Positions 28,867 to 40,256 of a DNA stretch of 48,461 nucleotides are shown here, piece after piece (within the stretch, counting starts at the first letter, position 1; each line of letters starts with the position of its first letter). Where the stretch lies: positions 417,319 to 465,779 of the forward strand of contig BMAT01007711.1 of assembly GCA_019649035.1 (NCBI GenBank), written 5' to 3'. The notes below the pieces were generated by a model that was not told the origin of the DNA, searched no databases, and worked only from the letters and a program-made list of their open reading frames with translations. The position numbers and the translations under genes were made by a program. The stretch is from Elysia marginata (taxonomy: Eukaryota > Mollusca > Gastropoda > Plakobranchidae).

Positions 28867-31800
28867 GATAAATCTGCTTTGAAAGGTATTTTCAATTAAA
28901 TTTGGACATCCAACTCCTTGGCAATGGTTGCGAGACATATTTTAAATCTAGCCCTAGTAATTCGAATTTTTTAGCATGAGCAAAAGATAAACTATTCCCT
29001 AACAAAAGAATACTTAATTGAGTACAGCTATCCCAAGGCAAAGCATACTGAATAGTATATGCAGAGTATGAGAATTTGAGAAATGTGCAAAAAAATTAAC
29101 ATAACTTCAGGTAAATCCTGCATTCACGTCAGTTTAACATAGTAAATAGTCTGATTTCACAAGATTTACAACAGCATAAGGATGTATACTAAACGTAATG
29201 GATAATAGAATGAAAACTCAAATTTTGCATAATGTCGCTCTGCCTTGGGACTGCAGAGTAGCGTGGCTGACAAAACAAAATGAACTCATGAGGGAAAAAA
29301 AACCCAAAAAAAACCGACTGCTTAGGAAAGTCAAAATTCTTAAAAGTTTATAAGAGGTTTCTACTACAGTAAATCTGCCCAAGGCGATCATTGAAGATAA
29401 ATACCTATTGTGGTCACATTGGGGAACAAGCTTATAGACCTGTACCCTGTGAACTTGGAAGTCCAAGGAACATAAAATCAGGATATGCCTACTATTACTA
29501 ATGCGGGTATTATTTTGATTAAAGTTTAACCTTTCAATTTAACACAGAGACACTTCTGTCTCTTAATATTACTAGACCAAGCTGTGGAAATCAAGATCAA
29601 CTGCATCTTAACCCAGCCTACTGAAAGGTGTGATTAACTGGCAACCAGTCTATGGCACTTGGCAGAGTCTTAAAAACTTAACCACCGTTACCTAGATTTA
29701 CACTACCTAAACAATCAGCCAAACCCTCTAAAGATTCATTTATAAAGAGCACAAACGGTAATGCCACTTCTTAGTAGTTAAGCCATTAAAATAGGATACA
29801 AACACAAACACGGGAAACCGTCGTGCTTTAGAGGTGGAGCGCATTTTTTTTAAAGTCAATTTTTTTCAAATTTTTATTTCAGAATCGTATTCCTGAGTTC
29901 ATTCTAGTGCAATTACATATCAAACACAAGTGTATTATTCTATTTAGAAAAAGGGAGTTAGTACTATTAGTACTAGCTTATTTGATGATACAAGAAAGCC
30001 GCTGCAGCGTTCTGAAAAATTTGCCCTGGGGGTAATCTTAGTAGGTGACCGCGCAAACATGACTAATCGATTCAAGGATGAAAAAAAAACGCGGTCAAGC
30101 TCTGTTTAAACGGACCTTACATCTAATCGAAAATGAACATAAGTAAATAAGAGGTATAGACGTATGTGCAAGGGAAAGAGAGGCTGTTGATAGGCCGTGC
30201 AGTGTACCTGGTCTAATGTTTTGCCCCACCTTGCCACCACGTGTCAGTTTAATCCTTGTTATCTATCTAGCCGCCACAGGTTGTCTTATTTGCAGATTTA
30301 AGTCCAGAGTAAGCACAAACATTTGGGAGACATGGAGGAAGGAGCACGTCAGAGTTGTAGAATGGCGACTGATTGGTTCTCAGGCCAAGAGTGGTGGTGT
30401 TGCAGAGTTTGTAAGAGATTGTAAAGACTAATGTGAGATAAAAAGCTGCCAGTGATGGCGTTGGTATGGAGGATATCAAAACAGAAAAAAAATGCAAGGG
30501 AGAGGTACTGGTAGCAAAGTGATTGTCACTACATGTGGTCACCTTAAACAAGTAGTTGGCTAGGCAGCTTCAACTGTATGTTGCATACCTTTTGTGTGCT
30601 CCTTTTGAATTTTGGCAAAATTAGAAGATTGATTCAGTTTACGTTCACTTCCATCAACATTTCGACATATCGATGTGTTCTGCCACGACATAATTTTTTC
30701 CTCTATAAAAGTATAGTCTTGCTAAACAATTTGTCTCATACTGTAGCAACTTTGTTGCAGACTTTTTGGCTTTAACGACACGCTGACTACTGAATTGATA
30801 AAAGAAGACATAAAAAATGGAAAGGAAAAAACCCAAACAAGTTCATGTCTTTATTAAAAAAGATTTCATTCTTTAAAAACAAAATAGAAGACTAACAACA
30901 CAGCAAATGTCTACCAAGATCGTTTTCTGTGAGAAGCAAAACAGGAGAAGTAATTACTTATCAATCACTATTCGGCATTGGTAACCTTCTCTTTTATCCT
31001 CTTTGCCTTTGTATTTTATTATTGACACTCTTATACAGTCGGCTTCTTATGAGTCAACTTCGCGTGAGTTGATTTTCGCTTCAGTGTATGTATCTTATTT
31101 TCTGAGAACATTCCCCTTTGTAATAGTTTCTCTGCAAAAAAGAAACTGATAAGTTGATGTCAACTTAACAGTTAACCGTCATGATGATCAAGTACATTAG
31201 ATCCCTATAAGTATAACCCTGCCCCAGTGCCCTTTGTATTCAATAAATTATTCTGGATAAGTCAATCTTGCCTGTTATAAAGAGTGAAGCGGTTGCGTTA
31301 TAAAGAGACTGAGACACAAGCTTTCCATTACACAGCACCCTTTTATTTGTACTGCCTTGTTACCTTGTCATCTCTATCCGATTACACAATAAGTCCACTC
31401 AATCTCATCACAGTCATAATAGGTCTGGTAAAAAGTAACCCCATGGCCTGGGATTGGCTAAATGACGGGTGGACCTAGCCTAGACACGCCCATGTTCGCT
31501 CAAATTACGCCCCCTTCTCCCCATGCTCAAAAAGCCCAAGGCTTTATTCATCTTCAGTTTGAACATCACATTGTCTTTGTAGACCTAGATCTACTGTATT
31601 CTCCCCTCTCTTTTTACCGACACAACTACACAATGTCACATTTTTGGTACATGTAATAAGTACATTGCACATGCAGTAGTATAAGATATCAGTTCTGACA
31701 AACAGTCTAGCAGTTCACAGTTAAATTGTTAGTGTTACTGTTGATAAATGCCTCACCAAGCTATAGTCTACATATTTACCTCTGCACTAAAAATAAAATA

Positions 31801-32632
31801 CTCAAAAAAGTCCAATTGTAATAGATTCTTCTTTTATTTCACTACAAATACAATTAGTTGGAAGTTCATTTGTGATGGCTAGAAACAGGGGAAATAAGCC
31901 CTCTATTGATTTTCTTATTTCCAGCCACCATTAACTGTTTCAGGGTTACATAAGATGAAAAAAAATTTTTTTTCAATATAAACTAAAAAAAATGTTAGTA
32001 CAACTTTTACTCTTTGAAAAAAAAATTCAATATTATGGGGGAAATACACACTCACCAAAAATAATAAATTAGCACTATTCAACATTTCTGTCTTTAGAAA
32101 TTCAATACAATCTTGTGTTTTCTTTAACTATATATTAGACTATCATTGATCAAGAAATAGACTTGGCTTGTATGCCCCATAATTTATAAATTATAAACTC
32201 CCAACACTTGTGCAACGAATGGCCAATTAAAAAAAGAAACAATTTTCTATTTATGTATTTCACAAAATAAATTCTTACAGCACCATTTTAGATCATAAAA
32301 ATAATAAGCTTACGATGATGAATATCATGAGATTATTTATATGAAAGAAATTTATTATTAAAACACAATTGACTTAGTCTATTGTGACTACACACTCTAC
32401 ACACATGGTTTTCTTACACAAAACTGGCAAAAAAAATTTACAAAGCTATGGATTATAAATGAGATAAAGATGACTCAAAAATAACCAACACTTTGGATAA
32501 TGAATACCATTTAAATGATAGTGGACAAAATTTAAGGTATGACAAATATTTTGACAAAGGCAATTTCAAATGAGCCTAGAAATGAAAGTAACAGAAAAAA
32601 AAAATATATATTATTATATATCATTAAACTGC
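28867..32632. other. Gene-free stretch
   Basis: No exon or RNA gene was recognised on either strand. At 31036 a pogo-like start, CAGTCGGCTTC after TA, has no matching right end. Near 31275-31305 the word GTTATAAAGAG occurs twice. Confidence 0.4.
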
Positions 32633-32639
32633 AAAAAAG

Positions 32640-32877
32640 GGCGCTTTTTTGTTTGTTCCCACCCATGTTGTTTTAGATCTATCTCTTTTAACTGATAGTC
32701 CAAATGAAAATATTTGATATTTTTAAAATTTCGAGTTTGAGTTGCGTAATCTAGTACTTTTATTCAATTGTTTGCCTTAAAGAAAATTATAAATAGAATC
32801 TCTGGCTCGTGGTACCCTCTTAAATCAAGATCCCTGATTTCATAAAGTATTGGGGAGGGAACAAACAAAAAAACACC
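32640..32877. mobile_element. MITE family 1, copy B (238 bp)
   Basis: The ends are GGCGCTTTTTTGTTTGTTCC and, in reverse, GGTGTTTTTTTGTTTGTTCC. It is flanked by AAAAAAG on both sides (32633-32639 and 32878-32884). Its reverse complement matches copy A at 7159-7426 in several interior blocks (ACTTTATGAAA, GAGATTCTATTTAT, GCAACTC.AACTC), so the two are inverted relatives of one family. Confidence 0.75.
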
Positions 32878-33137
32878 AAAAAAGTCTATCTACATCAACC
32901 AAAGTGTGTAGCTGTATCTATTCTTGCTTTTCTTTCTTGCCAAATAAAGACTCCAATGACTTGACTCACTAAATTAACATGTCAAAATAAACAAGAGTCC
33001 AATTACTTAGTTCTTTAAATTAGCACATAAACTATATCAGGAAACCAATATAAATCAGGCACTGGTTGAAAGTTTTTAGCAATAATAAAATCTATTCATG
33101 CCTGAACCAAAGCTACAGTACACACATATAAATAATA

Positions 33138-33940
33138 CAGTAGTATCTGGTTAAACACGTTTCAGATAAATGCGCTACGGTTTAACTAACGCCTAATCGC
33201 TGTGACAGATTATTTTCTATATGATCAGTACACCCTAAACACACGCAACATCGTCTAAACGCACGCTATGAACTATGAAATCGGTAAAAATTAGTGGATC
33301 AGGCAACCACTGAGACCTGTGGAAAAAGCCAGAATCGCTCAGCAGGGATTCTCAATGTCCTTGGTTGTCACCACTACAATGCTATATTTGCACGTTTTGG
33401 GTTGGGAAGGCTTGTGGCAGGGGTGTGAAGAGAGAGGCATGGAGGGTAAAAGGTTTACAAAGGCCTGTTGCACGGGGATGGTTTGTGTAGACCTTAGAAC
33501 ATAACAAGCGATATGGTCATGATGCAATGCACACTTCGCCCATACCGCACTGAGAGGTAACGTTAACTGTTGTGGGATAGCCTATAATAGCTCTTGTAGC
33601 GATCAGCTCGACCGCGCATCCCCCAACCCCCCTTTGGTCAACAAATAGGTTGGATGGTTGCAATGCGATAATTGCTAAGCCAAATCAGCTTACTTACAGG
33701 TGATACACCACTTGATTATAAGACAAACATGTTTATAAGACAAACATGTCTTGATGTTCTTGTCTATACCTGTTCAATTTGTGTGGTCCAGGGAAACAAT
33801 TTGGTTTTGATTCTCTCGTTTTAATTTAAAGGGAAGTAACTAGATCTATTAATATTTACTACTTTCTATAAATGCACGCATCTCCTCTACGCACGCTATT
33901 TGAGCCTCCCAAGTGCCGTGCATTTAACCGGATAATACTG
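33138..33940. mobile_element. Pogo-like non-autonomous element, copy A (803 bp)
   Basis: The left end CAGTAGTATCTGGTTAAA and the right end, in reverse, CAGTATTATCCGGTTAAA are inverted repeats. TA lies on both sides (33136-33137 and 33941-33942). The interior matches 37073-37790 in the same order and orientation (CAACATC.TCTAAACGCAC, GCAACCACTGAGA, GGCAGGGGTGTGAAGAG, TTTGAGCCTCCCAAGT). No transposase frame was seen. CAG ends and a TA target are the pogo/Tigger pattern. Confidence 0.75.
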
Positions 33941-33942
33941 TA

Positions 33943-36900
33943 AAAATTAACGTCCTTAGAATTTTAAAAGGAAGACGTTTCACAGAAATGTTCAGTAGCT
34001 TTTCGTCTATGTGGGCAAACAGCTGTACATAACAAATCTAAATCACTGAAAATGAAATCTATTGATTTGCATACCCTTTTTTTGCAGTGCTGGCAAAATG
34101 ATCACTAGATCTACATAACTGATTGTACGGAAGTACTTTTTTTCAATTGGTTCTAGAGTGCAAGCCTGTTTACCTTTGCTTCTGAGAATCTGTTGATACT
34201 TATGCTAGTGCTTGTCATATGAAAATTAACAAGTTAAAAGTTACTTGAAACAAAATTAGGGAACATTTCTGAAGACTTTTACACAAAGTGAACTGCAATG
34301 TCAACAACAGTCCAAGTATTTTCTATATATTTTAAATCAACAAAAGTGTTAATATCTTTCCTCAAAACATTAATAACTTTATAAAGTTCTTTGAATTCTG
34401 GAAACCTAGAAAAATACCTTGTTGAAAACAAAAAATACTTTAAAGTGTTGGTCGCGACATCTGACTCATTCACCCTGGACACTAGACATGTTTTATAGAA
34501 GAGAATTAAGATAATTATAATTTTATATTTTTCTTTATAACTATTATTTTTTAATTATAATTATAGTTTTAATAATTAATACAGGCTTGAGTTGTCTGGA
34601 CTCAACTTCATATCCTTTAACTTGAGGCATAAAAAGAATACCATAACAAGAACAAAAATATTTCACTTCAGCCCGATTTCCCCATCCTGGGTAACAAACA
34701 TCCTTTGACCAAAAAATTAAAGTAAAATACTCTCCCTTACAACATTAACTGGCAAATGAAAAATTTGGTTGTCAACCTTTGACTTAGCTGACAAGTTACA
34801 TGTATTAGAATGTCAAAACTAAATCAGTTCAAGCTTGTTACTCTAATCTGACTTATGAGTTATCCTTATGAGGTGAATGAAAAAAAAACTTTACATTTTT
34901 ATACACATGAAATGAAAATTTGCAAGATTAACATTAACAAGGAGAGGCTGATTATTTTTCAAAGTTGTGCTAAAAAAGTTGGTGGTTTTTGTTGTTGTTT
35001 TTTTTTTGCACAGAATTATTATTTGACATAAGCAACATTCACAAAATTATTGCTTTATTCACATTATAGCAATGTAAAAAGGAAAGTATCATAAGTCTCT
35101 CTAGATCTCTACAAAAGATACCGGCAAGTTTCCATGGCAACACCGTAAGTGTAAGAGGTGGATGTATAACTAGAATACCATTAGACAGTATTTTATGATT
35201 GAAAGACTCTGCCTTGGCAGAAGCAACATTCACACTGAATTTAAACCTAAGGCAAAAAAAAAACCAAAAACCATGACAAGAAAATTCAACATGTGGTGGT
35301 GACATGGTTGCCATATGATTAGACCAGATTTTTTGCTTGAAGTTTGGACATTAAAACAGTCTAGCCACTGCAGTTGCAAGACTCCATTACTAAAAGAACT
35401 ATTTAACTTTGTCAACATCACTCGTGATTTAAAGTAATGAGCTGGAGGTAAGAAGCTTGTTTTCTTTAAAAATAATCCTTCAAACATATAATTAGCACAA
35501 AAAATACCCAAAATTACAACGCCTGAGAAACTAAATTAATCATTTAATGCCTTTATACTCACGCAATCTACCTATCATTATACTACATTACCATTACATT
35601 TATGGTATTGCAAGCAATGCTTCACATCTCAAGCTCAACCTACAGAGCAGAGCCTTTGTTTGACTCAAGACAATATTTTTTTCATAATACTTAATGTAAA
35701 ATTATAACAATGACCAAATATTTGATATTCATTTATAAGACAGACTTTCTCTTTATACATATTTGGGTATACAGTGAAAAAGAAGTGTTGGGAATTTTCG
35801 TGTTCAACATTGTATTTACAATAAATTAGCAGTGTTCAACAACATGCCCATCAAAAGCCATGAACAAGTAGTCACTTCCATATTTTCTTAAAAACAAGTA
35901 TTTTGTGAAAACAAAAGGTAAATCAATACATAAGTCTTTATTCCAATTTACTCTTGAGCATAAGTATTAATTGCTAATTAACACACTACATTTATTTGAT
36001 ATGAGGGACAAATTTTAAAAAAAGCATATACAAATTTTAAAACATACTACTATGGATTTTGTATGGAGATGGCCAAAAGATGGGAACTAAATTTCAGTTT
36101 AAGGCAGTGAAACAAGAAAGTGGAAAGAAGTCTGGGAATTCTAATTATTTGGGTTAAAATGCAAGTGCAAAAGTTACAAATTCATGTGGAAGTGAAACTG
36201 GTATGTTTACTTTTTGTTTTCACCACCAAATTTACCTGGTTTTATTTGTTTCAAGAAAACTCAACCAAGCTTTTTTTTTTACCAAAAGTAATTCTGGCTG
36301 TACTTATATATGCTGTACATTGTATTGTAATTATCATCAAAAGAGGCTGCTCTGATTTTATTGGTTAAAAGATGCAAGTTAATGGCTTTAAAAGGCAAAA
36401 ACAAAATTTTGTAACGGTTCCCCCCAAAAAAAGTGAAATGCCCATGATTTATCTCGCCCAAATCCTCCACCATGTGTTCACACACATACAAAAAAAGAAC
36501 AAAACAAAACAAGAAAAAACATTTTGACTAGACAAGACACAAACAGATCTGTAAACATGAGTCAGAAGCATTTTAACTGAAATTTTCAGTTGCAAGGTTG
36601 TCATATTGATAAAATTAGTAATACTTTCTTTATACTTTATAACAATTAACATGATTCAATTGATGCAACAGGCCATGCAGACCTTAGACTCAGTGTGGAG
36701 TTAAAAAAGGCACATCATTAATTTTGCTACTAAATTCATGGTTGAACTAGTGACACACATTCTTCAAAATTTCAACCACCAAATTGATTTACTTGCTTTA
36801 TTTGGGATCAACAAGTACCATACAACTTTAAGATACCGATTAACAACATAACTCTTCTTTACATTTTGATCAATACATATATACTAATTATACATTCACA

Positions 36901-37070
36901 GATTGAAAAGAAAAATTGGCCAAGAATATAATATTAATTGTGAGAAAAAGATAAAGTGCAGCAGAAAAAGTTTCATAACATTTGTCCATCAAACCAATTT
37001 GTTGCAATGATGTTCTTCAGAAACAAACAAAAAAAACAACTGTTATGAAACTAACAGCTTTGACAAAAAG
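33943..37070. other. Gene-free stretch
   Basis: AT-rich with no exon or RNA gene recognised. The short open frames in it show no family resemblance. Confidence 0.4.
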
Positions 37071-37072
37071 TA

Positions 37073-37790
37073 CAGTAGTGTCCGGTTAAAGCATGAAGCT
37101 ATGAGCGATTTTTATCTATGTAGTTAGTATATCCTATACAAATGCAACATCTTCTAAACGCACACTATGAAATCAGTAAAAATTACCTTTCAAGTATATC
37201 GGGCAACCACTGAGATATGAGGAATAGCCCAGCATCACTCAGCAGGAATTCAAATCTTCCTTTGTTAAAACCTGCCTACAATGCTACACAGCATGTTGTG
37301 GGGGAGGGAAGACTTGGGGGGCAGGGGTGTGAAGAGGGAGGGTAAGAGGCGGACACAAGCCTGTGGGGCGGGGATAGTCTGTGTAATCTTAAGCATGACA
37401 AGCGGCCTTGTTCGTACCGCATTGACAGGTGAACTGCTGAAGGCTAGTCTATACCCTTTGTAGCATTGAGCCCGACCATGCCTACTCTCTCCCCCTTGGG
37501 TCAATGACCTGTTGGGTGGTTGCAGTGCATTAATTGCTAAGCTTTCATAAAGCCTTTTGGTTCACATAAATGATACTTGATAGATCTATACATGTACAAG
37601 ACATATTTACACCAGTCAAAATTTTGATGCTTAGTCAATTTGTGTGCTCAAGGGAAACAACTTGGTTTTTATTATCGTGTTGTAAAAGAAAGTAAGTTGT
37701 AATTTTTACTACTTATTTTAGGTACACACATCTCCTAAAAGCAACCCATTTGAGCCTCCCAAGTTCCCTGCATTTAACCGGACACTAGTG
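37073..37790. mobile_element. Pogo-like non-autonomous element, copy B (718 bp)
   Basis: The left end is CAGTAGTGTCCGGTTAAA after TA. The right end in reverse is CACTAGTGTCCGGTTAAATG. The right-hand target reads TG where TA is expected. It is collinear with copy A over its length, with small gaps. Confidence 0.72.
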
Positions 37791-37886
37791 TGGTACAATT
37801 TAACGTTTGTTACTTATTTGGAATGGTGTTATACAACAGACACATAAAGAATTACTCCAAGCTCTGGAATTAAAAAAATAAAAATA

Positions 37887-38342
37887 CAGCGCTGCCAACC
37901 CCTAATCAACTGGCTCCAATACTTTAAGACCTCTATTTCAGTATTTTTCAAAGCATATCAGTACTCACTGCGAGAACAAGGTCTTAAAAAGATAAAACTA
38001 TCCGTTTATATGAGGAGGTTACTTGCCGAAGTTGTTAAGTTCTTGATATTTGAAGTTAAACTGTCTCTACTTTCAATTGATTTCTTAATAAGAAAGTGAT
38101 GAGCTTACTCTAAAAGACATTACCTCCCACCTTTTTTTTAATGATCTGGCGCATTTTGGTTTTGCAAGTAATCTTCTCATCTTATAGGCCTAAACTTTAC
38201 AATCGATCCCAATTTTAGTAATCATAGATATTTTCCAAAGTCATGGCTAATTTCATTATTTTAGGCTTGACAACAGTCCTCCCATATTTTGGTAGTCATT
38301 CTGGTACTAAAATACTGAAATCAGTACTGGTTGTCTGCTCTG
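37887..38342. mobile_element. Possible hAT-like MITE (456 bp)
   Basis: The left end CAGCGCTGCCAACC and the right end, in reverse, CAGAGCAGACAACC agree at about 11 of 16 positions. AAAATA lies on both sides, but the flanks are A-rich, so that is weak. Interior ATTTCAGTATTTT words recall the MITE at 876-1277. Confidence 0.35.
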
Positions 38343-38382
38343 AAAATAACTCCACCTTAGAACTACATTTAGTTATTACTAA

Positions 38383-38563
38383 CAGTGGAACCCCTACATT
38401 TAGACCCCTCAATAAAGACCACCCCTCTCATGTGATTTTAAATTTGAGGATGTCTGCTTAGTTGGGTATATTAATTCAACCCCTGAACTTAGAGTAAGAC
38501 TCCCATCTAATAAGACCTGTTTTTACCCACAATTTTTCAGGTCGTTATTCAGGGGATCAACTG
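38383..38563. mobile_element. Possible pogo/Tigger-like MITE (181 bp)
   Basis: The left end CAGTGGAACCCCTACATTTA and the right end, in reverse, CAGTTGATCCCCTGAATAAC resemble each other and the Tigger pattern. TA follows the right end, while the left flank reads TAA. Confidence 0.45.
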
Positions 38564-39980
38564 TATTAGACTGAGCTTCCCATCACATGATCCGAATAAT
38601 ATCCCATTTTAAAAGCAGGGAATTTAAAACAAATTGAATGAGGATTGAAAGGTGGGATCGGGTTAAAGGTAAATAGGAATCGGGCTGAGTTGTACAGAAC
38701 AATGAAGGGTTGAACTCAGTAATTAATATGAGTGACTGAATACTCTGTGGTGTATGGTTTTCAATAACATTACTTCACTTAGTGAAAACCTGTGTTACTC
38801 TGAGTGTCACAAAGACATGCACATAATCATACTGGACATAATTTTAACACTTGCAGTCAATTTAGTATTGGCACATTGAGAAATTTATCCATGGCTTGCT
38901 ACTTTGAACACACAATACATTGTTGGCACTGTAAGAAAAGTTTCGTCCCCTTTTTTCTAATGAAAAAGAAAAAAAAGATAAGTAAAAGGAGAATCAAGCT
39001 TAACTTTAAGTACTGATACCTAAAATAATGTTTAGAAAATCATTAAAATACACTGCACAATGTTATTGGTGACAAGAAAAGGTTTTGTGTATTGGTGGTT
39101 CTACAGAATAGCTTTCCAATCTTGCGACAATTTTTTTGTTCAATTTGTCGTGAAAATAAACATGCTCTTGGGATTGAAATAAACATTTTCTCAGTGGCAC
39201 ATCAGAAAAAAGTTGTAGACTTGAACCACTTTGAATTTCTTTGCATGGTTAGTTTAAAACTGTATGAAATATCTGTTGAAGGTTTTATCCATTTCCAGAA
39301 ACAAATACAGGAAAAACACAATGGCATCATTTATAGCAACATATTTCAAGCATCTGTTGCTTTATTAGTACCCATTGAAGAATATCTTATGATTATTGGC
39401 AACTGCTCTCACTTTCACACTAGACATTCTTCCAAAAAAGAAGTCAAAATTTCCAGGTCACTACAAAGAAACTGTATTTAAAAAGCATAATGAGAGAAGC
39501 ATAGCTGACCCATTGATCTTCTTCATGCAATTGAGCTGCAACATTAAGCAAAAAAAAAAAACAAAAGAGATAATTTTAAACAAAGGTATTAGAAGCACAA
39601 AAAGTACATGAAAACCTATCTCACAAAGTACTTCTGGCCCAGCTGCACAAAGCAAATTAAAGCTCTTTCATACTTAATCACAAATTAATGCTTGAATTTG
39701 CTTTCAACACCTACCAAGTACAATATGTTTGACAAAAATTGAAAAGTTGATTCTTGTGAACCAAAAATATCTCAAAAGGCAGATTGAACCCGCTGAGACC
39801 CAATTCTTGATCAAATGAATTACCATGAACAAAATTCTGCTGCATTCCCTAACTTCAGTGAGCCATCCATAACCATACAGTCATACTCTAACAATACATG
39901 TATTCAACTAATTAACTTAACTATTGTTGTGGTCACATGAACACAGGCCTTCAATATGGCTGTTTCTGTAAGTTTGTTTT
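38564..39980. other. Gene-free stretch
   Basis: No gene was recognised. An open frame at 39092-39481 has no family resemblance that I can see. Confidence 0.35.
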
Positions 39981-39995
39981 CTACCCATTTTTGAG

Positions 39996-40241
39996 GGGGC
40001 CTAGATAGCTCAGATGGTAGTGGCCTCGCTCCGTGGCCAAGAGGTCGCGGGTTCGAGCCTCAGCCGAGCACAGTCCGGGCCCCTACATTTTGGGTCGGTG
40101 TCAGTATAATGTGACCGGCTGAGGCTAAGTCATGGTTTCCCCGCTAGTCTCTGGGTGGCAGCCCATACATTATCTGGACCCAAACCCTGAGAGCACCTTT
40201 GAAGTGGAATTGGGCTTGTAAAGATATCCTTCAATATGTTA
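39996..40241 (+). mobile_element. tRNA-derived SINE with direct repeats
   Basis: The head carries a good A box (TAGCTCAGATGG, 40006-40017) and B box (GGTTCGAGCCT, 40050-40060). A body unrelated to tRNA follows and ends near GGGCTTGTAAAGATAT. The 15 bases CTACCCATTTTTGAG occur at 39981-39995 and 40242-40256 and look like a target-site duplication. The tRNA head continues into the body without a 3' acceptor stem, so it is not a tRNA gene. Confidence 0.85.
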
Positions 40242-40256
40242 CTACCCATTTTTGAG

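Noticed and set aside
31036-31260. Pogo-like start TA-CAGTCGGCTTC
   Set aside because: No matching right end was found within 1 kb.
39092-39481. 129-codon open frame
   Set aside because: It has no recognisable domain, no splice-supported context, and lies in AT-rich sequence where such frames occur by chance.
40006-40060. Possible tRNA gene on the plus strand
   Set aside because: The tRNA-like head runs into a SINE body and is flanked by a 15-bp direct repeat.
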